The position numbers were made by a program, and so were the translations under genes. From Streptomyces hydrogenans (GTDB lineage Bacteria > Actinomycetota > Actinomycetes > Streptomycetales > Streptomycetaceae), in NCBI RefSeq assembly GCF_014656075.1, contig NZ_BNBS01000016.1, positions 1-64,000 of the forward strand: 64,000 bases of DNA, read 5' to 3'. Of this stretch, positions 32,267 through 41,476 are shown in pieces. Every line of letters starts with the position of its first letter. The stretch's first letter is position 1. The notes under the pieces were generated by a model. It saw only the letters and a list, made by a program, of their open reading frames with translations, made no database searches and was not told the DNA's origin.

Positions 32267-33388
32267 ATGCTTTCCGGAAACGGACGACACCGTCGACCCC
32301 GTCAGGCTCCCGCGATCGTCGTCACCGCCGGAGTGACCGGATCCGCCCTGGCCCTGCCGCTGCTCGCCACCGGCTCCGCCTCCGCCGCCGACGCGGCCAC
32401 CTGGGACCGGGTCGCCGCCTGCGAGTCCGGCGGCCAGTGGAGCGCCAACTTCGGCAACGGCGCCTACGGCGGCCTCCAGATGACCCAGGAGGCGTGGGAG
32501 CGGCACGGCGGACTCGCGTACGCCCCCAGCCCCGACCTCGCCAGCCGTGCCCAGCAGATCGCGATCGCCGACAAGGCGCTCGCCTCGGGCAGCACCGACT
32601 GGGCCACCTGCGCCCCCATCGCGGGCCTGGAGAACGACGGCCGGGCCACCGGCGTCCAGCCGGGCCCCGCCGTGCAGCAGGAGGACGAGGGCGGCCTGGC
32701 GCCGGAGTCGAACCGGACCGGCGGCACGACCGCCTCCTCCGCCGCGCCGGCCGAGGCACCCGCGACCGGGCACACCCCCGGGGCGCAGGAGAAGACGGAG
32801 AAGGCGGCGGAGAAGGCGGAGGCGGTCACCGCCCCGGCGAAGTCCGCCACGCCCTCCGTGCCCGCCACGAGCGCCACCCCGGCCCCCACGGGCACCGGCA
32901 CGGCCACGCCGCCGGCGAGCACCGCCCCGACCGCTCCCGGCAGCACGGCGCCGGGCACCCCGGACGCCTCCACGGGCACGCCGGGCACCCCCGTCACGCC
33001 GCCGGACGCCTCGGAGTCCCCGCTGGCTCCCACCACCCCCGTGACCCCCGGTACGGACGCGACTGACGTGTCGTCGGCCACGCCCGGAACGGGCAAGCAC
33101 CGGGGTGAGGCGGCGCCGGAGGAAACCGGCGTAACGGACACCGATGCCGAATCCGGTCGTCATGCCGCAGCTGAGGACAAGCTCGCCTCAACCCCCGTCA
33201 ACGCGGACGCAAGCGACGCTTACACCGTGCGGCCGGGTGACAGCCTGTCGGAGATTGCGCGGGAGAACGATCTCGCCGGGGGCTGGGACGCCCTCTACGA
33301 CGCCAACCGTCAGACGGTCGGGGCCGATCCGGATCTCATTCTCCCTGGTCAGAGCCTTGAGCTGACGACCCCTCCGTCGGAGAAGTGA
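32267..33388 (+). CDS. Resuscitation-promoting factor-like transglycosylase with LysM
   Basis: 373 residues. Signal peptide ~1-42, then an Rpf catalytic domain ~43-120 (ATWDRVAACESGGQWSANFGNGAYGGLQM with the catalytic Glu in CESGG). A long Ala/Thr/Pro-rich low-complexity linker (~125-305) leads to a C-terminal LysM (~315-368, YTVRPGDSLSEIARENDLAGGW ... LILPGQSLEL) that binds peptidoglycan. Rpf enzymes cleave the glycan backbone during spore germination and regrowth. It is a paralogue of the next gene, with a much longer linker and no riboswitch. Confidence 0.92.
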   Translation: MLSGNGRHRRPRQAPAIVVTAGVTGSALALPLLATGSASAADAATWDRVAACESGGQWSANFGNGAYGGLQMTQEAWERHGGLAYAPSPDLASRAQQIAIADKALASGSTDWATCAPIAGLENDGRATGVQPGPAVQQEDEGGLAPESNRTGGTTASSAAPAEAPATGHTPGAQEKTEKAAEKAEAVTAPAKSATPSVPATSATPAPTGTGTATPPASTAPTAPGSTAPGTPDASTGTPGTPVTPPDASESPLAPTTPVTPGTDATDVSSATPGTGKHRGEAAPEETGVTDTDAESGRHAAAEDKLASTPVNADASDAYTVRPGDSLSEIARENDLAGGWDALYDANRQTVGADPDLILPGQSLELTTPPSEK

Positions 33389-33472
33389 GGACGTTTCAGG
33401 GGCGTATGTCCGATTTTGGGAAAGTGAGACATGGGTCTCTTCGTCCCAACTGGCGTGTCACGTCCGCAAACT

Positions 33473-33521
33473 TTGCTTCCGTCAGTCCTCACCTGCGCAA
33501 ACGAGGCCTGACGGAGTGCAA
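33473..33521. terminator. Long interrupted stem-loop after the first rpf gene
   Basis: TTGC/GCAA, TCCGTCAG/CTGACGGA (33478-33485 with 33508-33515) and CCTC/GAGG stack into one hairpin with a 12-nt loop. It probably terminates the upstream message. Confidence 0.6.
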
Positions 33522-33551
33522 GTAAGGGCGATTTGTCCGTCGTGAGCCTCT

Positions 33552-33581
33552 TTGAACTTCGAGCACCTGTGTGTCTACGGT
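33552..33581 (+). promoter_or_regulatory. Promoter TTGAAC-N18-TACGGT upstream of the ydaO riboswitch
   Basis: -35 at 33552-33557, -10 at 33576-33581. Transcription would start near 33588, just before the riboswitch aptamer, giving a ~245-nt leader. Confidence 0.6.
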
Positions 33582-33614
33582 CGACACCGCTCGCCACCGC
33601 GGGCCCCGTCGACC

Positions 33615-33821
33615 GAAACGCCGAGTCCTGCCGTCGGCCGCCGGGAATGTCGTCGCGAAAGCGCCGTAGGCAGGAGTGGGGGACCCAAGGTTTGTGCCGG
33701 TCCCGGCCGTTGAGACAGACGGCCGACGACCGGCTGGGGGTGAAGCCGCGTGCAAGGACACGCGGCCGGGCGAACTCTTCAAGCCCGAACCCGACAGCTC
33801 ACCTCACAGGCGTCGGTGAAG
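33615..33821 (+). promoter_or_regulatory. ydaO/yuaA (cyclic di-AMP) riboswitch
   Basis: The leader contains the conserved blocks of the ydaO aptamer in order: GCCGAGTCCTGCC, GGCAGGAGTGGGGGACCCAA (33669-33688), GGGGTGAAGCCGCG (around 33737-33750), the GGGCGAACTC...GAACCCGACAGCTCACCTC block (around 33768-33804) and AGGCGTCGGTGAAG. The two pseudo-symmetric halves bind two c-di-AMP molecules, and binding lowers expression of the downstream hydrolase. This riboswitch ahead of Streptomyces rpfA is established. Boundaries are approximate; no separate terminator hairpin is obvious. Confidence 0.92.
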
Positions 33822-33831
33822 AGGAAACTCC

Positions 33832-34572
33832 ATGCTGTTCTCCGGCACGGGCAAGCGTCGTCGTCCCTCCAAGGCCACTCGCGTCGTCGCCCTCGTCGGC
33901 GTCACCGGTGCGGCCGTCGCCGCCCCGCTGATGGCCGCCGGCACCGCCTCGGCCGCCACCGCCTCCGAGTGGGACCGCGTCGCCCAGTGCGAGTCCGGCG
34001 GCAACTGGTCGATCAACACCGGCAACGGCTACTACGGCGGCCTCCAGTTCTCGGCCTCCACCTGGGCCGCGTACGGCGGCACCGCCTACGCCTCCACCGC
34101 CAACCAGGCCAGCAAGTCGCAGCAGATCGCCATCGCCGAGAAGGTCCTCGCGGGCCAGGGCAAGGGCGCGTGGCCGAGCTGTGGCGTGGGCCTCTCCGGC
34201 GCCTCCTACGACGGCGGCTCCGCCGAGGCGGCCGCCCCGCAGCAGCAGAGCGCCCCGAAGCAGAGCACCCGGCAGAGCGCCCCGAAGCGCACCACCGAGC
34301 AGCCCGCCAACCGCAGCGAGCAGCGCCAGGCCCCGAAGCAGAGCACCCAGGCCGCGCCGAAGGCCGCCGCCAAGAAGACCGTCACCACGCCGACCGGCAA
34401 GACGGTCAAGAAGGGCGACGGCGAGTACAAGGTCGCGGCCGGCGACACCCTCAGCAAGATCGCCCAGGCGCAGGGCGTCAAGGGCGGCTGGGCCGAGCTC
34501 TTCGAGCTCAACAAGGACGTCGTCGAGAACGCCGACCTGATCTACCCGGGCCAGCAGCTCCACCTGAAGTGA
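33832..34572 (+). CDS. rpfA: Resuscitation-promoting factor RpfA (transglycosylase + LysM)
   Basis: 246 residues. Signal peptide ~1-41 (ATRVVALVGVTGAAVAAPLMAAGTASA), Rpf domain ~42-118 (SEWDRVAQCESGGNWSINTGNGYYGGLQF; catalytic Glu in CESGG), a Gln/Ser/Lys-rich linker made of repeated APKQST units, and a C-terminal LysM (~198-245, YKVAAGDTLSKIAQAQGVKGGW). It is secreted and remodels peptidoglycan during germination and vegetative growth. Controlled by the c-di-AMP riboswitch in its leader. GAGGAAACTCC precedes the ATG. A hairpin terminator follows at 34635. Confidence 0.95.
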   Translation: MLFSGTGKRRRPSKATRVVALVGVTGAAVAAPLMAAGTASAATASEWDRVAQCESGGNWSINTGNGYYGGLQFSASTWAAYGGTAYASTANQASKSQQIAIAEKVLAGQGKGAWPSCGVGLSGASYDGGSAEAAAPQQQSAPKQSTRQSAPKRTTEQPANRSEQRQAPKQSTQAAPKAAAKKTVTTPTGKTVKKGDGEYKVAAGDTLSKIAQAQGVKGGWAELFELNKDVVENADLIYPGQQLHLK

Positions 34573-34634
34573 GCCCCGCGGCACCCGTGAGTCCGGCGGC
34601 TCACCGGTGCCCGACGACCCTCCCGCGGTGACCA

Positions 34635-34674
34635 CCCCGGTTCCGAGCCCCTCCCCCGTGGCTCCGGACCGGGG
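34635..34674. terminator. Stem-loop terminator after rpfA
   Basis: CCCCGGTTCCGAGCC pairs at 12 of 15 positions with GGCTCCGGACCGGGG (34660-34674). Confidence 0.7.
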
Positions 34675-34790
34675 TTCTGCCGTTACTGTCCAGTAGATTC
34701 CGGGTCTTTCGTCCCCTGCTGCATGCTCTTGGGCCCTTTTTCGTCCCAGGGGACGGGCGGTCGGCTGGCCGGAGCGCCGGAGCCGGTTAG

Positions 34791-36146
<1,356 letters not shown>

Positions 36147-36166
36147 CCTGCCCGGCACCTGTGGTT

Positions 36167-36213
36167 ACGTACGTCCCCGCACCCGGTCCCGTACCGTGTG
36201 CGGGGACGTACGT
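36167..36213. terminator. Stem-loop terminator after eno
   Basis: ACGTACGTCCCCGCAC (36167-36182) pairs perfectly with 36198-36213 across a 15-nt loop. It lies 24 bp before divIC, so it may also attenuate read-through. Confidence 0.85.
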
Positions 36214-36236
36214 GTGACCAGGGGAGGCGACACCGC

Positions 36237-36707
36237 ATGGCCGTGAAGAACGGGGACCGGTTCTCCACCTCGACCCGGATCAGGCTGCTCGGTGAGCAGA
36301 CCGCCGCCCGCGTCTACCGCTCCCAGACCCGCCGCCAGGCCCGGCGCTCCCGGCTCACCGGCCGCGCCGCCTTCCTCGCCCTCGTCGTCTGCTCCCTCGT
36401 CGTCGCCCTCGCCTATCCCATAAGGAGCTACGTCTCCCAGCAGGGCGAGATCGCCGACCAGGAGCGCAGGGCCGCCGAGGCCGCCCGGCGGGTCGAGGAG
36501 CTGCGGGACGAGAAGGCCCGCCTCCAGGACCCGGCCTACGTCCGCCGCCTCGCCCGCGAGCACCTCCACTACGTGCTCCCCGGCGAGACCGGCTTCACCG
36601 TGAACGACCCCGGGGCGGCCGACCGCCCCCGCGCCGACCAGGGCACGGCCGACCGGCCCTGGTACGACAACCTCTGGGACGGCGTCGACAACGCCGACCG
36701 CCACTGA
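36237..36707 (+). CDS. divIC: DivIC/FtsB-like septum formation initiator
   Basis: 156 residues. A basic cytoplasmic N-terminus precedes one TM (~45-67, AAFLALVVCSLVVALAYPI), then a coiled coil (~68-100, QGEIADQERRAAEAARRVEELRDEKARL) and the DPAYVRRLAREHLHYVLPGE motif of the DivIC family. It joins the FtsQ/FtsL/DivIC subcomplex of the divisome, needed for sporulation septa in Streptomyces. ATG 36237 follows GGGGAGG. The next gene starts 22 bp later. Confidence 0.92.
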   Translation: MAVKNGDRFSTSTRIRLLGEQTAARVYRSQTRRQARRSRLTGRAAFLALVVCSLVVALAYPIRSYVSQQGEIADQERRAAEAARRVEELRDEKARLQDPAYVRRLAREHLHYVLPGETGFTVNDPGAADRPRADQGTADRPWYDNLWDGVDNADRH

Positions 36708-36729
36708 CCGACCCGACTCAGGATCCACG

Positions 36730-37272
36730 ATGGAAACGCCCCCTCCGCAGACCGAACGCACCGAGCCCACCGAGGCGGACGTCGCCGCCTTCGAGGCCCA
36801 GCTGGGCCGGCCGCCGCGCGGCCTGCGCGCCATCGCGCACCGCTGCCCCTGCGGCAACCCGGACGTCGTCGAGACCGCGCCCCGGCTGCCCGACGGCACC
36901 CCCTTCCCGACCACGTACTACCTCACCTGCCCCCGGGCGGCCTCGGCCATCGGCACCCTGGAGGCCAACGGGGTCATGAAGGAGATGCAGGCCCGGCTGG
37001 CCACCGACCCCGAGCTGGCCGCCGCCTACCGCGCCGCGCACGAGGACTACCTCGCCCGCCGCGACGCCATCGAGGTCCTGGAGGGCTTCCCCAGCGCCGG
37101 CGGCATGCCCGACCGCGTGAAGTGCCTGCACGTCCTCGTCGGCCACTCGCTGGTCGCGGGTCCGGGCGTGAACCCGTTCGGCGACGAGGCCCTCGCGATG
37201 CTCCCCGAGTGGTGGGCCAAGGGCCCCTGCGTGAACCCGTGCGCGGACAAGGAAGAGGAGAAGGGCGAGTGA
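36730..37272 (+). CDS. DUF501 family protein
   Basis: 180 residues. The DUF501 pattern begins at ~17 (VAAFEAQLGRPPRGLRAIAHRCPCGNPDVVETAPRLPDGTPFPTTYYLTCP) and runs through GMPDRVKCLHVLVGHSLVAGPGVNPFGDEAL; the conserved Cys and His (CPCG, CLHVLVGH) suggest metal binding. Function unknown, but the place between divIC and ppx is conserved across actinobacteria. Its stop overlaps the next start by 4 bp (GTGA), so it is translationally coupled to the phosphatase. Confidence 0.92.
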   Translation: METPPPQTERTEPTEADVAAFEAQLGRPPRGLRAIAHRCPCGNPDVVETAPRLPDGTPFPTTYYLTCPRAASAIGTLEANGVMKEMQARLATDPELAAAYRAAHEDYLARRDAIEVLEGFPSAGGMPDRVKCLHVLVGHSLVAGPGVNPFGDEALAMLPEWWAKGPCVNPCADKEEEKGE

Positions 37273-38183
37273 CCCGGGTCGCCGGAATCGACTGCGGCAC
37301 CAACTCCATCCGCCTCCTCGTCGCCGACGTGCACCCCGAGACCGGCGAGCTGGTCGAGCTGGACCGGCGGATGACGATCGTCCGGCTCGGCCAGGGCGTC
37401 GACCGGACCGGCCGGCTCGCCCCCGAGGCGCTGGAGCGCACCTTCGCCGCCTGCCGCGAGTACGCCGCCGTCATCGAGGAGCTCGGCGCGGAGCGGGTCC
37501 GCTTCGTCGCCACCTCCGCCTCCCGCGACGCCGAGAACCGGCAGGACTTCGTCGACGGCGTGGTGGCGATCCTGGGCGTCGAGCCCGAGGTCATCACCGG
37601 CGACCAGGAGGCCGCGTTCTCCTTCGCGGGCGCCACCGGCGAGCTGTCCGGCACGGAGACGTACCTCGTGGTGGACATCGGCGGCGGCTCGACCGAGTTC
37701 GTCACCGGGAACCGTCAGGTCGAGGCCGCCCGCTCGGTCGACATCGGCTGCGTCCGGCTCACCGAGCGGCACGTCCGGCACGACCCGCCGACCGCCGAGG
37801 AGGCCGAGGCGATCCGCGCCGACGTCCGCGCCGCCCTCGACCTGGCCGCCGAGACGGTGCCGATCACCGGGGCCGACACGCTGGTGGGCCTGGCCGGCTC
37901 GGTGACCACGGTCGCCGCCATCGCCCTCGGGCTGCCGGAGTACGACTCCGAGAAGGTCCACCACTCCCGCGTCTCCCGCGCGCAGGTCGACGAGGTGGTC
38001 GCCCGCCTGCTCGCCTCCACCCACGACGAGCGGGCCGCGATCCCGGTCGTCCACCCCGGCCGGGTGGACGTCATCGTGGCCGGCGCGCTGGTGCTCCAGG
38101 AGATCGTCGAGCGGGTCGGAGCGGCCGAGGTCGTGGTCAGCGAGCACGACATCCTCGATGGGATCGCCCTATCCGTGGCATAG
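37269..38183 (+). CDS. Ppx/GppA exopolyphosphatase-family phosphatase
   Basis: 304 residues in the ASKHA fold: phosphate loop 1 GIDCGTNSIRLLVAD, SASRDAENRQDFVDGV, and loop 2 VVDIGGGSTEFV; GLAGSVTTVAAIALGL near 210. This is the short (one-module) actinobacterial form, which hydrolyses polyphosphate and possibly pppGpp. It is the third gene of the divIC-DUF501-ppx unit, overlapping DUF501 by 4 bp. A 370-bp gap follows before ndh. Confidence 0.93.
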   Translation: MTRVAGIDCGTNSIRLLVADVHPETGELVELDRRMTIVRLGQGVDRTGRLAPEALERTFAACREYAAVIEELGAERVRFVATSASRDAENRQDFVDGVVAILGVEPEVITGDQEAAFSFAGATGELSGTETYLVVDIGGGSTEFVTGNRQVEAARSVDIGCVRLTERHVRHDPPTAEEAEAIRADVRAALDLAAETVPITGADTLVGLAGSVTTVAAIALGLPEYDSEKVHHSRVSRAQVDEVVARLLASTHDERAAIPVVHPGRVDVIVAGALVLQEIVERVGAAEVVVSEHDILDGIALSVA

Positions 38184-38227
38184 CGGGCAGCTATCGAGGG
38201 GTCCGGCGGCACCCCGCCGGAGAAGCT

Positions 38228-38245
38228 TCGTGAAGTTCTTCACAA
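38228..38245. promoter_or_regulatory. Rex-operator-like palindrome upstream of ndh
   Basis: TCGTGAAGTTCTTCACAA matches the Rex operator pattern TTGTGAA-N4-TTCACAA with one mismatch. It lies ~310 bp before ndh, which is a known Rex target in S. coelicolor as I recall. A related but 1-bp-longer palindrome GGTGAACAACGTTCACC is at 38408-38424. Confidence 0.55.
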
Positions 38246-38248
38246 GGA

Positions 38249-38312
38249 AAAGGGTCCTGATGGCACCCGAGGGAGGTCTTTGGGGCTCCCGAGGGGGTCC
38301 TCAGGACCCTTT
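38249..38312. terminator. Long-range hairpin between ppx and ndh
   Basis: AAAGGGTCCTGA (38249-38260) pairs perfectly with TCAGGACCCTTT (38301-38312); the loop contains the repeated CCCGAGGG motif and can pair further. It may end the divIC-DUF501-ppx message or shape an ndh leader. The rest of the 370-bp gap holds no gene. Confidence 0.55.
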
Positions 38313-38553
38313 CGCAGGTGCGGAGGCCACTTCGCTCGAAGTTTCCATCGTGTGAACGCACCCCCTGGTTCAGCGTTACCGGGGGCTCTCCAGTCCAGTT
38401 CAGCAGCGGTGAACAACGTTCACCAGTGCACTCCGGTTCCTTTGCAGGACCATGACGTGGATCACGTGGGCGGCGGAGTGTAGCAGAGCACCCCGGAGAG
38501 CTTGTGAAGGGGCGCACGAGGTACCCCCCATCCGTGGGTGGATACTCGATGCC

Positions 38554-39945
38554 ATGAGCACCACGGAGCGTCCCAGGATCCTCATCGTAGGCGGCGGGTA
38601 CGTTGGCCTGTACGCCGCGCGGCGCATCCTCAAGAAGATGCGTTACGCCGAGGCGACCGTCACGGTCGTCGACCCCCGGTCGTACATGACCTATCAGCCC
38701 TTCCTCCCCGAAGCCGCCGCCGGCAGCATCTCGCCGCGCCACGTCGTCGTCCCGCTGCGACGCGTCGTGCGCGGAGCCGAGGTGCTCACCGGCCGGGTCA
38801 CCACCATCGACCAGGACCGCAAGGTCGCCACGATCGCGCCGCTCGTCGGCGAGGCGTACGAGCTGCCCTTCGACTACCTGGTCATCTCGATGGGTGCCGT
38901 CTCCCGCACCTTCCCGATCCCCGGCCTCGCCGAGCAGGGCATCGGCATGAAGGGCATCGAGGAGGCCATCGGTCTGCGCAACCACGTCCTCGAGCAGCTG
39001 GACAAGGCCGATTCGACCACCGACGAGGAGGTCCGCCGCAAGGCCCTGACCTTCGTCTTCGTCGGTGGCGGCTTCGCCGGCGCCGAGACGATCGGCGAGG
39101 TCGAGGACATGGCCCGCGACGCGGCCAAGTACTACACGAACGTGTCCCGCGAGGACATGCGCTTCGTGCTGGTCGACGCCGCCGACAAGATCCTTCCCGA
39201 GGTGGGCCCCAAGCTCGGCCAGTACGGCAAGGAGCACCTGGAGAGCCGGGGCATCGAGATCTACCTCGAGACCTCGATGGACTCCTGCGTGGACGGCCAC
39301 GTCGTGCTCAAGAACGGCCTCGAGGTCGACTCCAGCACCATCGTGTGGACCGCCGGCGTCAAGCCGAACCCGGCCCTCGCCCGCTTCGGTCTGCCGCTCG
39401 GCCCCCGCGGCCACGTGGACTGCAACGAGAAGCTCCAGGTCAACGGCATGGACTACGTCTGGGCCGCGGGCGACAACGCCCAGGTGCCGGACATGGCCGC
39501 GATCAAGGCCGGCGTCCCGGCCGAGCGCGCCTGGTGCCCGCCGAACGCCCAGCACGCCCTGCGCCAGGCCAAGGTCCTCGGTGACAACGTCGTGTCCGGC
39601 ATGCGCGGCTTCCCGCAGAAGGAGTACAGCCACGCCAACAAGGGCGCGGTGGCCGGACTCGGTCTGCACAAGGGCGTCGCCATGATCGTCATGGGCAAGA
39701 TGAAGATCAAGCTCAAGGGCCGTCTCGCCTGGTACATGCACCGTGGCTACCACGGCATGGCGATGCCGACCTTCAACCGCAAGATCCGCGTCTTCGCCGA
39801 CTGGACCCTCGGCATGTTCCTCAAGCGCGAGGTCGTCTCGCTCGGCGCCATGGAGACGCCGCGCGAGGAGTTCTACGAGGCCGCCAAGCCCGCCCCGGCC
39901 CCCGCCGCGGCCGCCCCGGCCCCGGAGAAGGCCAAGGCGTCGTAA
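38554..39945 (+). CDS. ndh: Type II NADH dehydrogenase
   Basis: 463 residues. FAD-binding ILIVGGGYVGLYAARRI at ~9-25 and a second dinucleotide fold FVFVGGGFAGAETIGEVEDMARDAAKYY at ~170 for NADH, followed by LESRGIEIYLETS and YVWAAGDNAQVPDM, then the membrane-associating tail (KGRLAWYMHRGYHGMAMPTFNRKIRVFADW). It passes electrons from NADH to menaquinone without proton pumping. The ATG at 38554 was chosen over an earlier one because homology begins there; GATACT (38541-38546) could be its -10. A Rex-like site lies upstream. The C-terminus ends in an Ala/Pro-rich tail. Confidence 0.95.
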   Translation: MSTTERPRILIVGGGYVGLYAARRILKKMRYAEATVTVVDPRSYMTYQPFLPEAAAGSISPRHVVVPLRRVVRGAEVLTGRVTTIDQDRKVATIAPLVGEAYELPFDYLVISMGAVSRTFPIPGLAEQGIGMKGIEEAIGLRNHVLEQLDKADSTTDEEVRRKALTFVFVGGGFAGAETIGEVEDMARDAAKYYTNVSREDMRFVLVDAADKILPEVGPKLGQYGKEHLESRGIEIYLETSMDSCVDGHVVLKNGLEVDSSTIVWTAGVKPNPALARFGLPLGPRGHVDCNEKLQVNGMDYVWAAGDNAQVPDMAAIKAGVPAERAWCPPNAQHALRQAKVLGDNVVSGMRGFPQKEYSHANKGAVAGLGLHKGVAMIVMGKMKIKLKGRLAWYMHRGYHGMAMPTFNRKIRVFADWTLGMFLKREVVSLGAMETPREEFYEAAKPAPAPAAAAPAPEKAKAS

Positions 39946-39959
39946 CACCCCCGGCAGTA

Positions 39960-40001
39960 CCGAAGGGCCGTCCGTCATCCGTGGTGCGGGCGGCCCTTCG
40001 G
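39960..40001. terminator. Stem-loop terminator after ndh
   Basis: CCGAAGGGCCGTCCG (39960-39974) pairs at 14 of 15 positions with 39987-40001. Confidence 0.85.
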
Positions 40002-40118
40002 CGTGCTTTCGGCGCGTTTTGCCGAGTCCTTGCGTCGCGGCGGGATGGGAAACCCCTACCGACGGTGTTCCCTTGGTGACGGACAAGTCTGGGGCAAGGA
40101 CCACGGAGGTGTTTCACC

Positions 40119-41411
40119 ATGGCCGACGCCGCGACGCGGCTCGCGACGCTCACCGAGGATCTGCTGGGAAGTCCCCTCCCCCTCCGCCTGCGCGCCTGGG
40201 ACGGCAGCGAGGCCGGCCCGGCGGACGGCGGCCCCGTCCTGGTGATCCGGGACCGCAGGGCGCTGCGCCGCATGATCTGGAAGCCCGGCGAACTCGGCCT
40301 GGCCCGCGCCTGGGTGGCCGGCGAGATCGACGTCGAGGGAGACCTCTACGAAGCCCTGGACCGGCTCTCCGGGCTGCTCTGGGAGCGCGGCGGGGAGGGC
40401 GTCGGTCTGCTCGCCGCCGCGCGGGGCCCGCGGGTGCGGGCCGCCGCCGGGGCGCTGCTGCGGCTGGCCGGACCGCTGCCGCCGCCGAAGCCGCCGGCCG
40501 AGGAGGCCCGCGGCCACGGCGCCCGGCACAGCAGGCGCAGTGACCGGCAGGCGATCAGTCACCACTACGACGTGGGCAACGACTTCTACGCCCTGGTCCT
40601 CGGCCCCTCGATGGTCTACTCGTGCGCCCGCTGGGCGGACGGCGGGACGTTGGAGGAGGCCCAGCGGGACAAGCTGGATCTGGTGGCCCGCAAGCTGGCC
40701 CTGAAGGAGGGCGACCGGCTGCTCGACGTGGGCTGCGGCTGGGGCTCGATGGCGATCCACGCGGCCCGTGAGTACGGCGCCCGGGTCGTCGGCATCACCC
40801 TCTCCCGCGAGCAGGCCGCCTTCGCCCGCAAGCGGATCGCCGAGGAGGGGCTGACCGACCGGATCGAGATCCGCGTCCAGGACTACCGCGACGTGGCCGA
40901 CGGGCCGTTCGACGCGATCTCCTCCATCGGCATGGCCGAGCACGTCGGGGCCGTGCGGTACCGGGAGTACGCGGACCTGCTGTATGGCCTCCTGAAGCCC
41001 GGCGGACGGCTCCTGAACCATCAGATCTCGCGCCGCCCGGAGCCGGACGAGGAGGCGTACCACGTGGACGCCTTCATCGACGCGTACGTCTTCCCCGACG
41101 GGGAGCTCGCCCCGATGGGCCGCACCCTGACGACCCTGGAGGCCGCCGGCTTCGAGGTCCGGGACGTCGAGGCGCTGCGCGAGCACTACGCGCTGACGCT
41201 GCGCCGGTGGGTGGCGAACCTGGAGGGGGAGTGGGACCGGGCGGTCCGGCTCGTCTCCCCGGGCCGGGCGCGGATCTGGCGGCTCTACATGGCGGCCTCG
41301 GCGGTCTCCTTCGAGCGGAACCGGATCGGCGTGAACCAGTTCCTGGCGGTGCGGACGCCCGCGTCGGGGACGGGCGGGCTGCCGCTGCGGCCGCGGGAGT
41401 GGACGGAGTAG
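40119..41411 (+). CDS. Cyclopropane-fatty-acyl-phospholipid synthase-like methyltransferase
   Basis: 430 residues. An N-terminal lipid-binding part (~1-130) precedes the SAM methyltransferase core: SHHYDVGNDFYALVLGPSMVYSCARW, LDVGCGWGSMAIHAAREYGARVVGITLS, SIGMAEHVG and LNHQISRRPEPDEEAYHVDAFIDAYVFPDGEL. These match CFA synthase/mycolic-acid methyltransferase types that add a methylene or methyl across a lipid double bond at the membrane. GGAGGTG precedes the ATG by 8 nt. It is convergent with the ABC exporter, with one shared hairpin between them. Confidence 0.92.
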   Translation: MADAATRLATLTEDLLGSPLPLRLRAWDGSEAGPADGGPVLVIRDRRALRRMIWKPGELGLARAWVAGEIDVEGDLYEALDRLSGLLWERGGEGVGLLAAARGPRVRAAAGALLRLAGPLPPPKPPAEEARGHGARHSRRSDRQAISHHYDVGNDFYALVLGPSMVYSCARWADGGTLEEAQRDKLDLVARKLALKEGDRLLDVGCGWGSMAIHAAREYGARVVGITLSREQAAFARKRIAEEGLTDRIEIRVQDYRDVADGPFDAISSIGMAEHVGAVRYREYADLLYGLLKPGGRLLNHQISRRPEPDEEAYHVDAFIDAYVFPDGELAPMGRTLTTLEAAGFEVRDVEALREHYALTLRRWVANLEGEWDRAVRLVSPGRARIWRLYMAASAVSFERNRIGVNQFLAVRTPASGTGGLPLRPREWTE

Positions 41412-41425
41412 AGGGAGGGAAGGGG

Positions 41426-41461
41426 AGAGGGCCGGGGTTCCCGTGGGAACCCCGGCCCTCT
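41426..41461. terminator. Bidirectional stem-loop terminator
   Basis: A perfect 17-bp inverted repeat (41426-41442 and 41445-41461) sits between two convergent genes and can serve both strands. Confidence 0.9.
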
Positions 41462-41476
41462 GTCGTACCGCGGTGC

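Noticed and set aside
38408..38424. GGTGAACAACGTTCACC as a true Rex operator
   Set aside because: The centre has five bases between GTGAA and TTCAC rather than four, which shifts the half-sites; kept only as a related palindrome.
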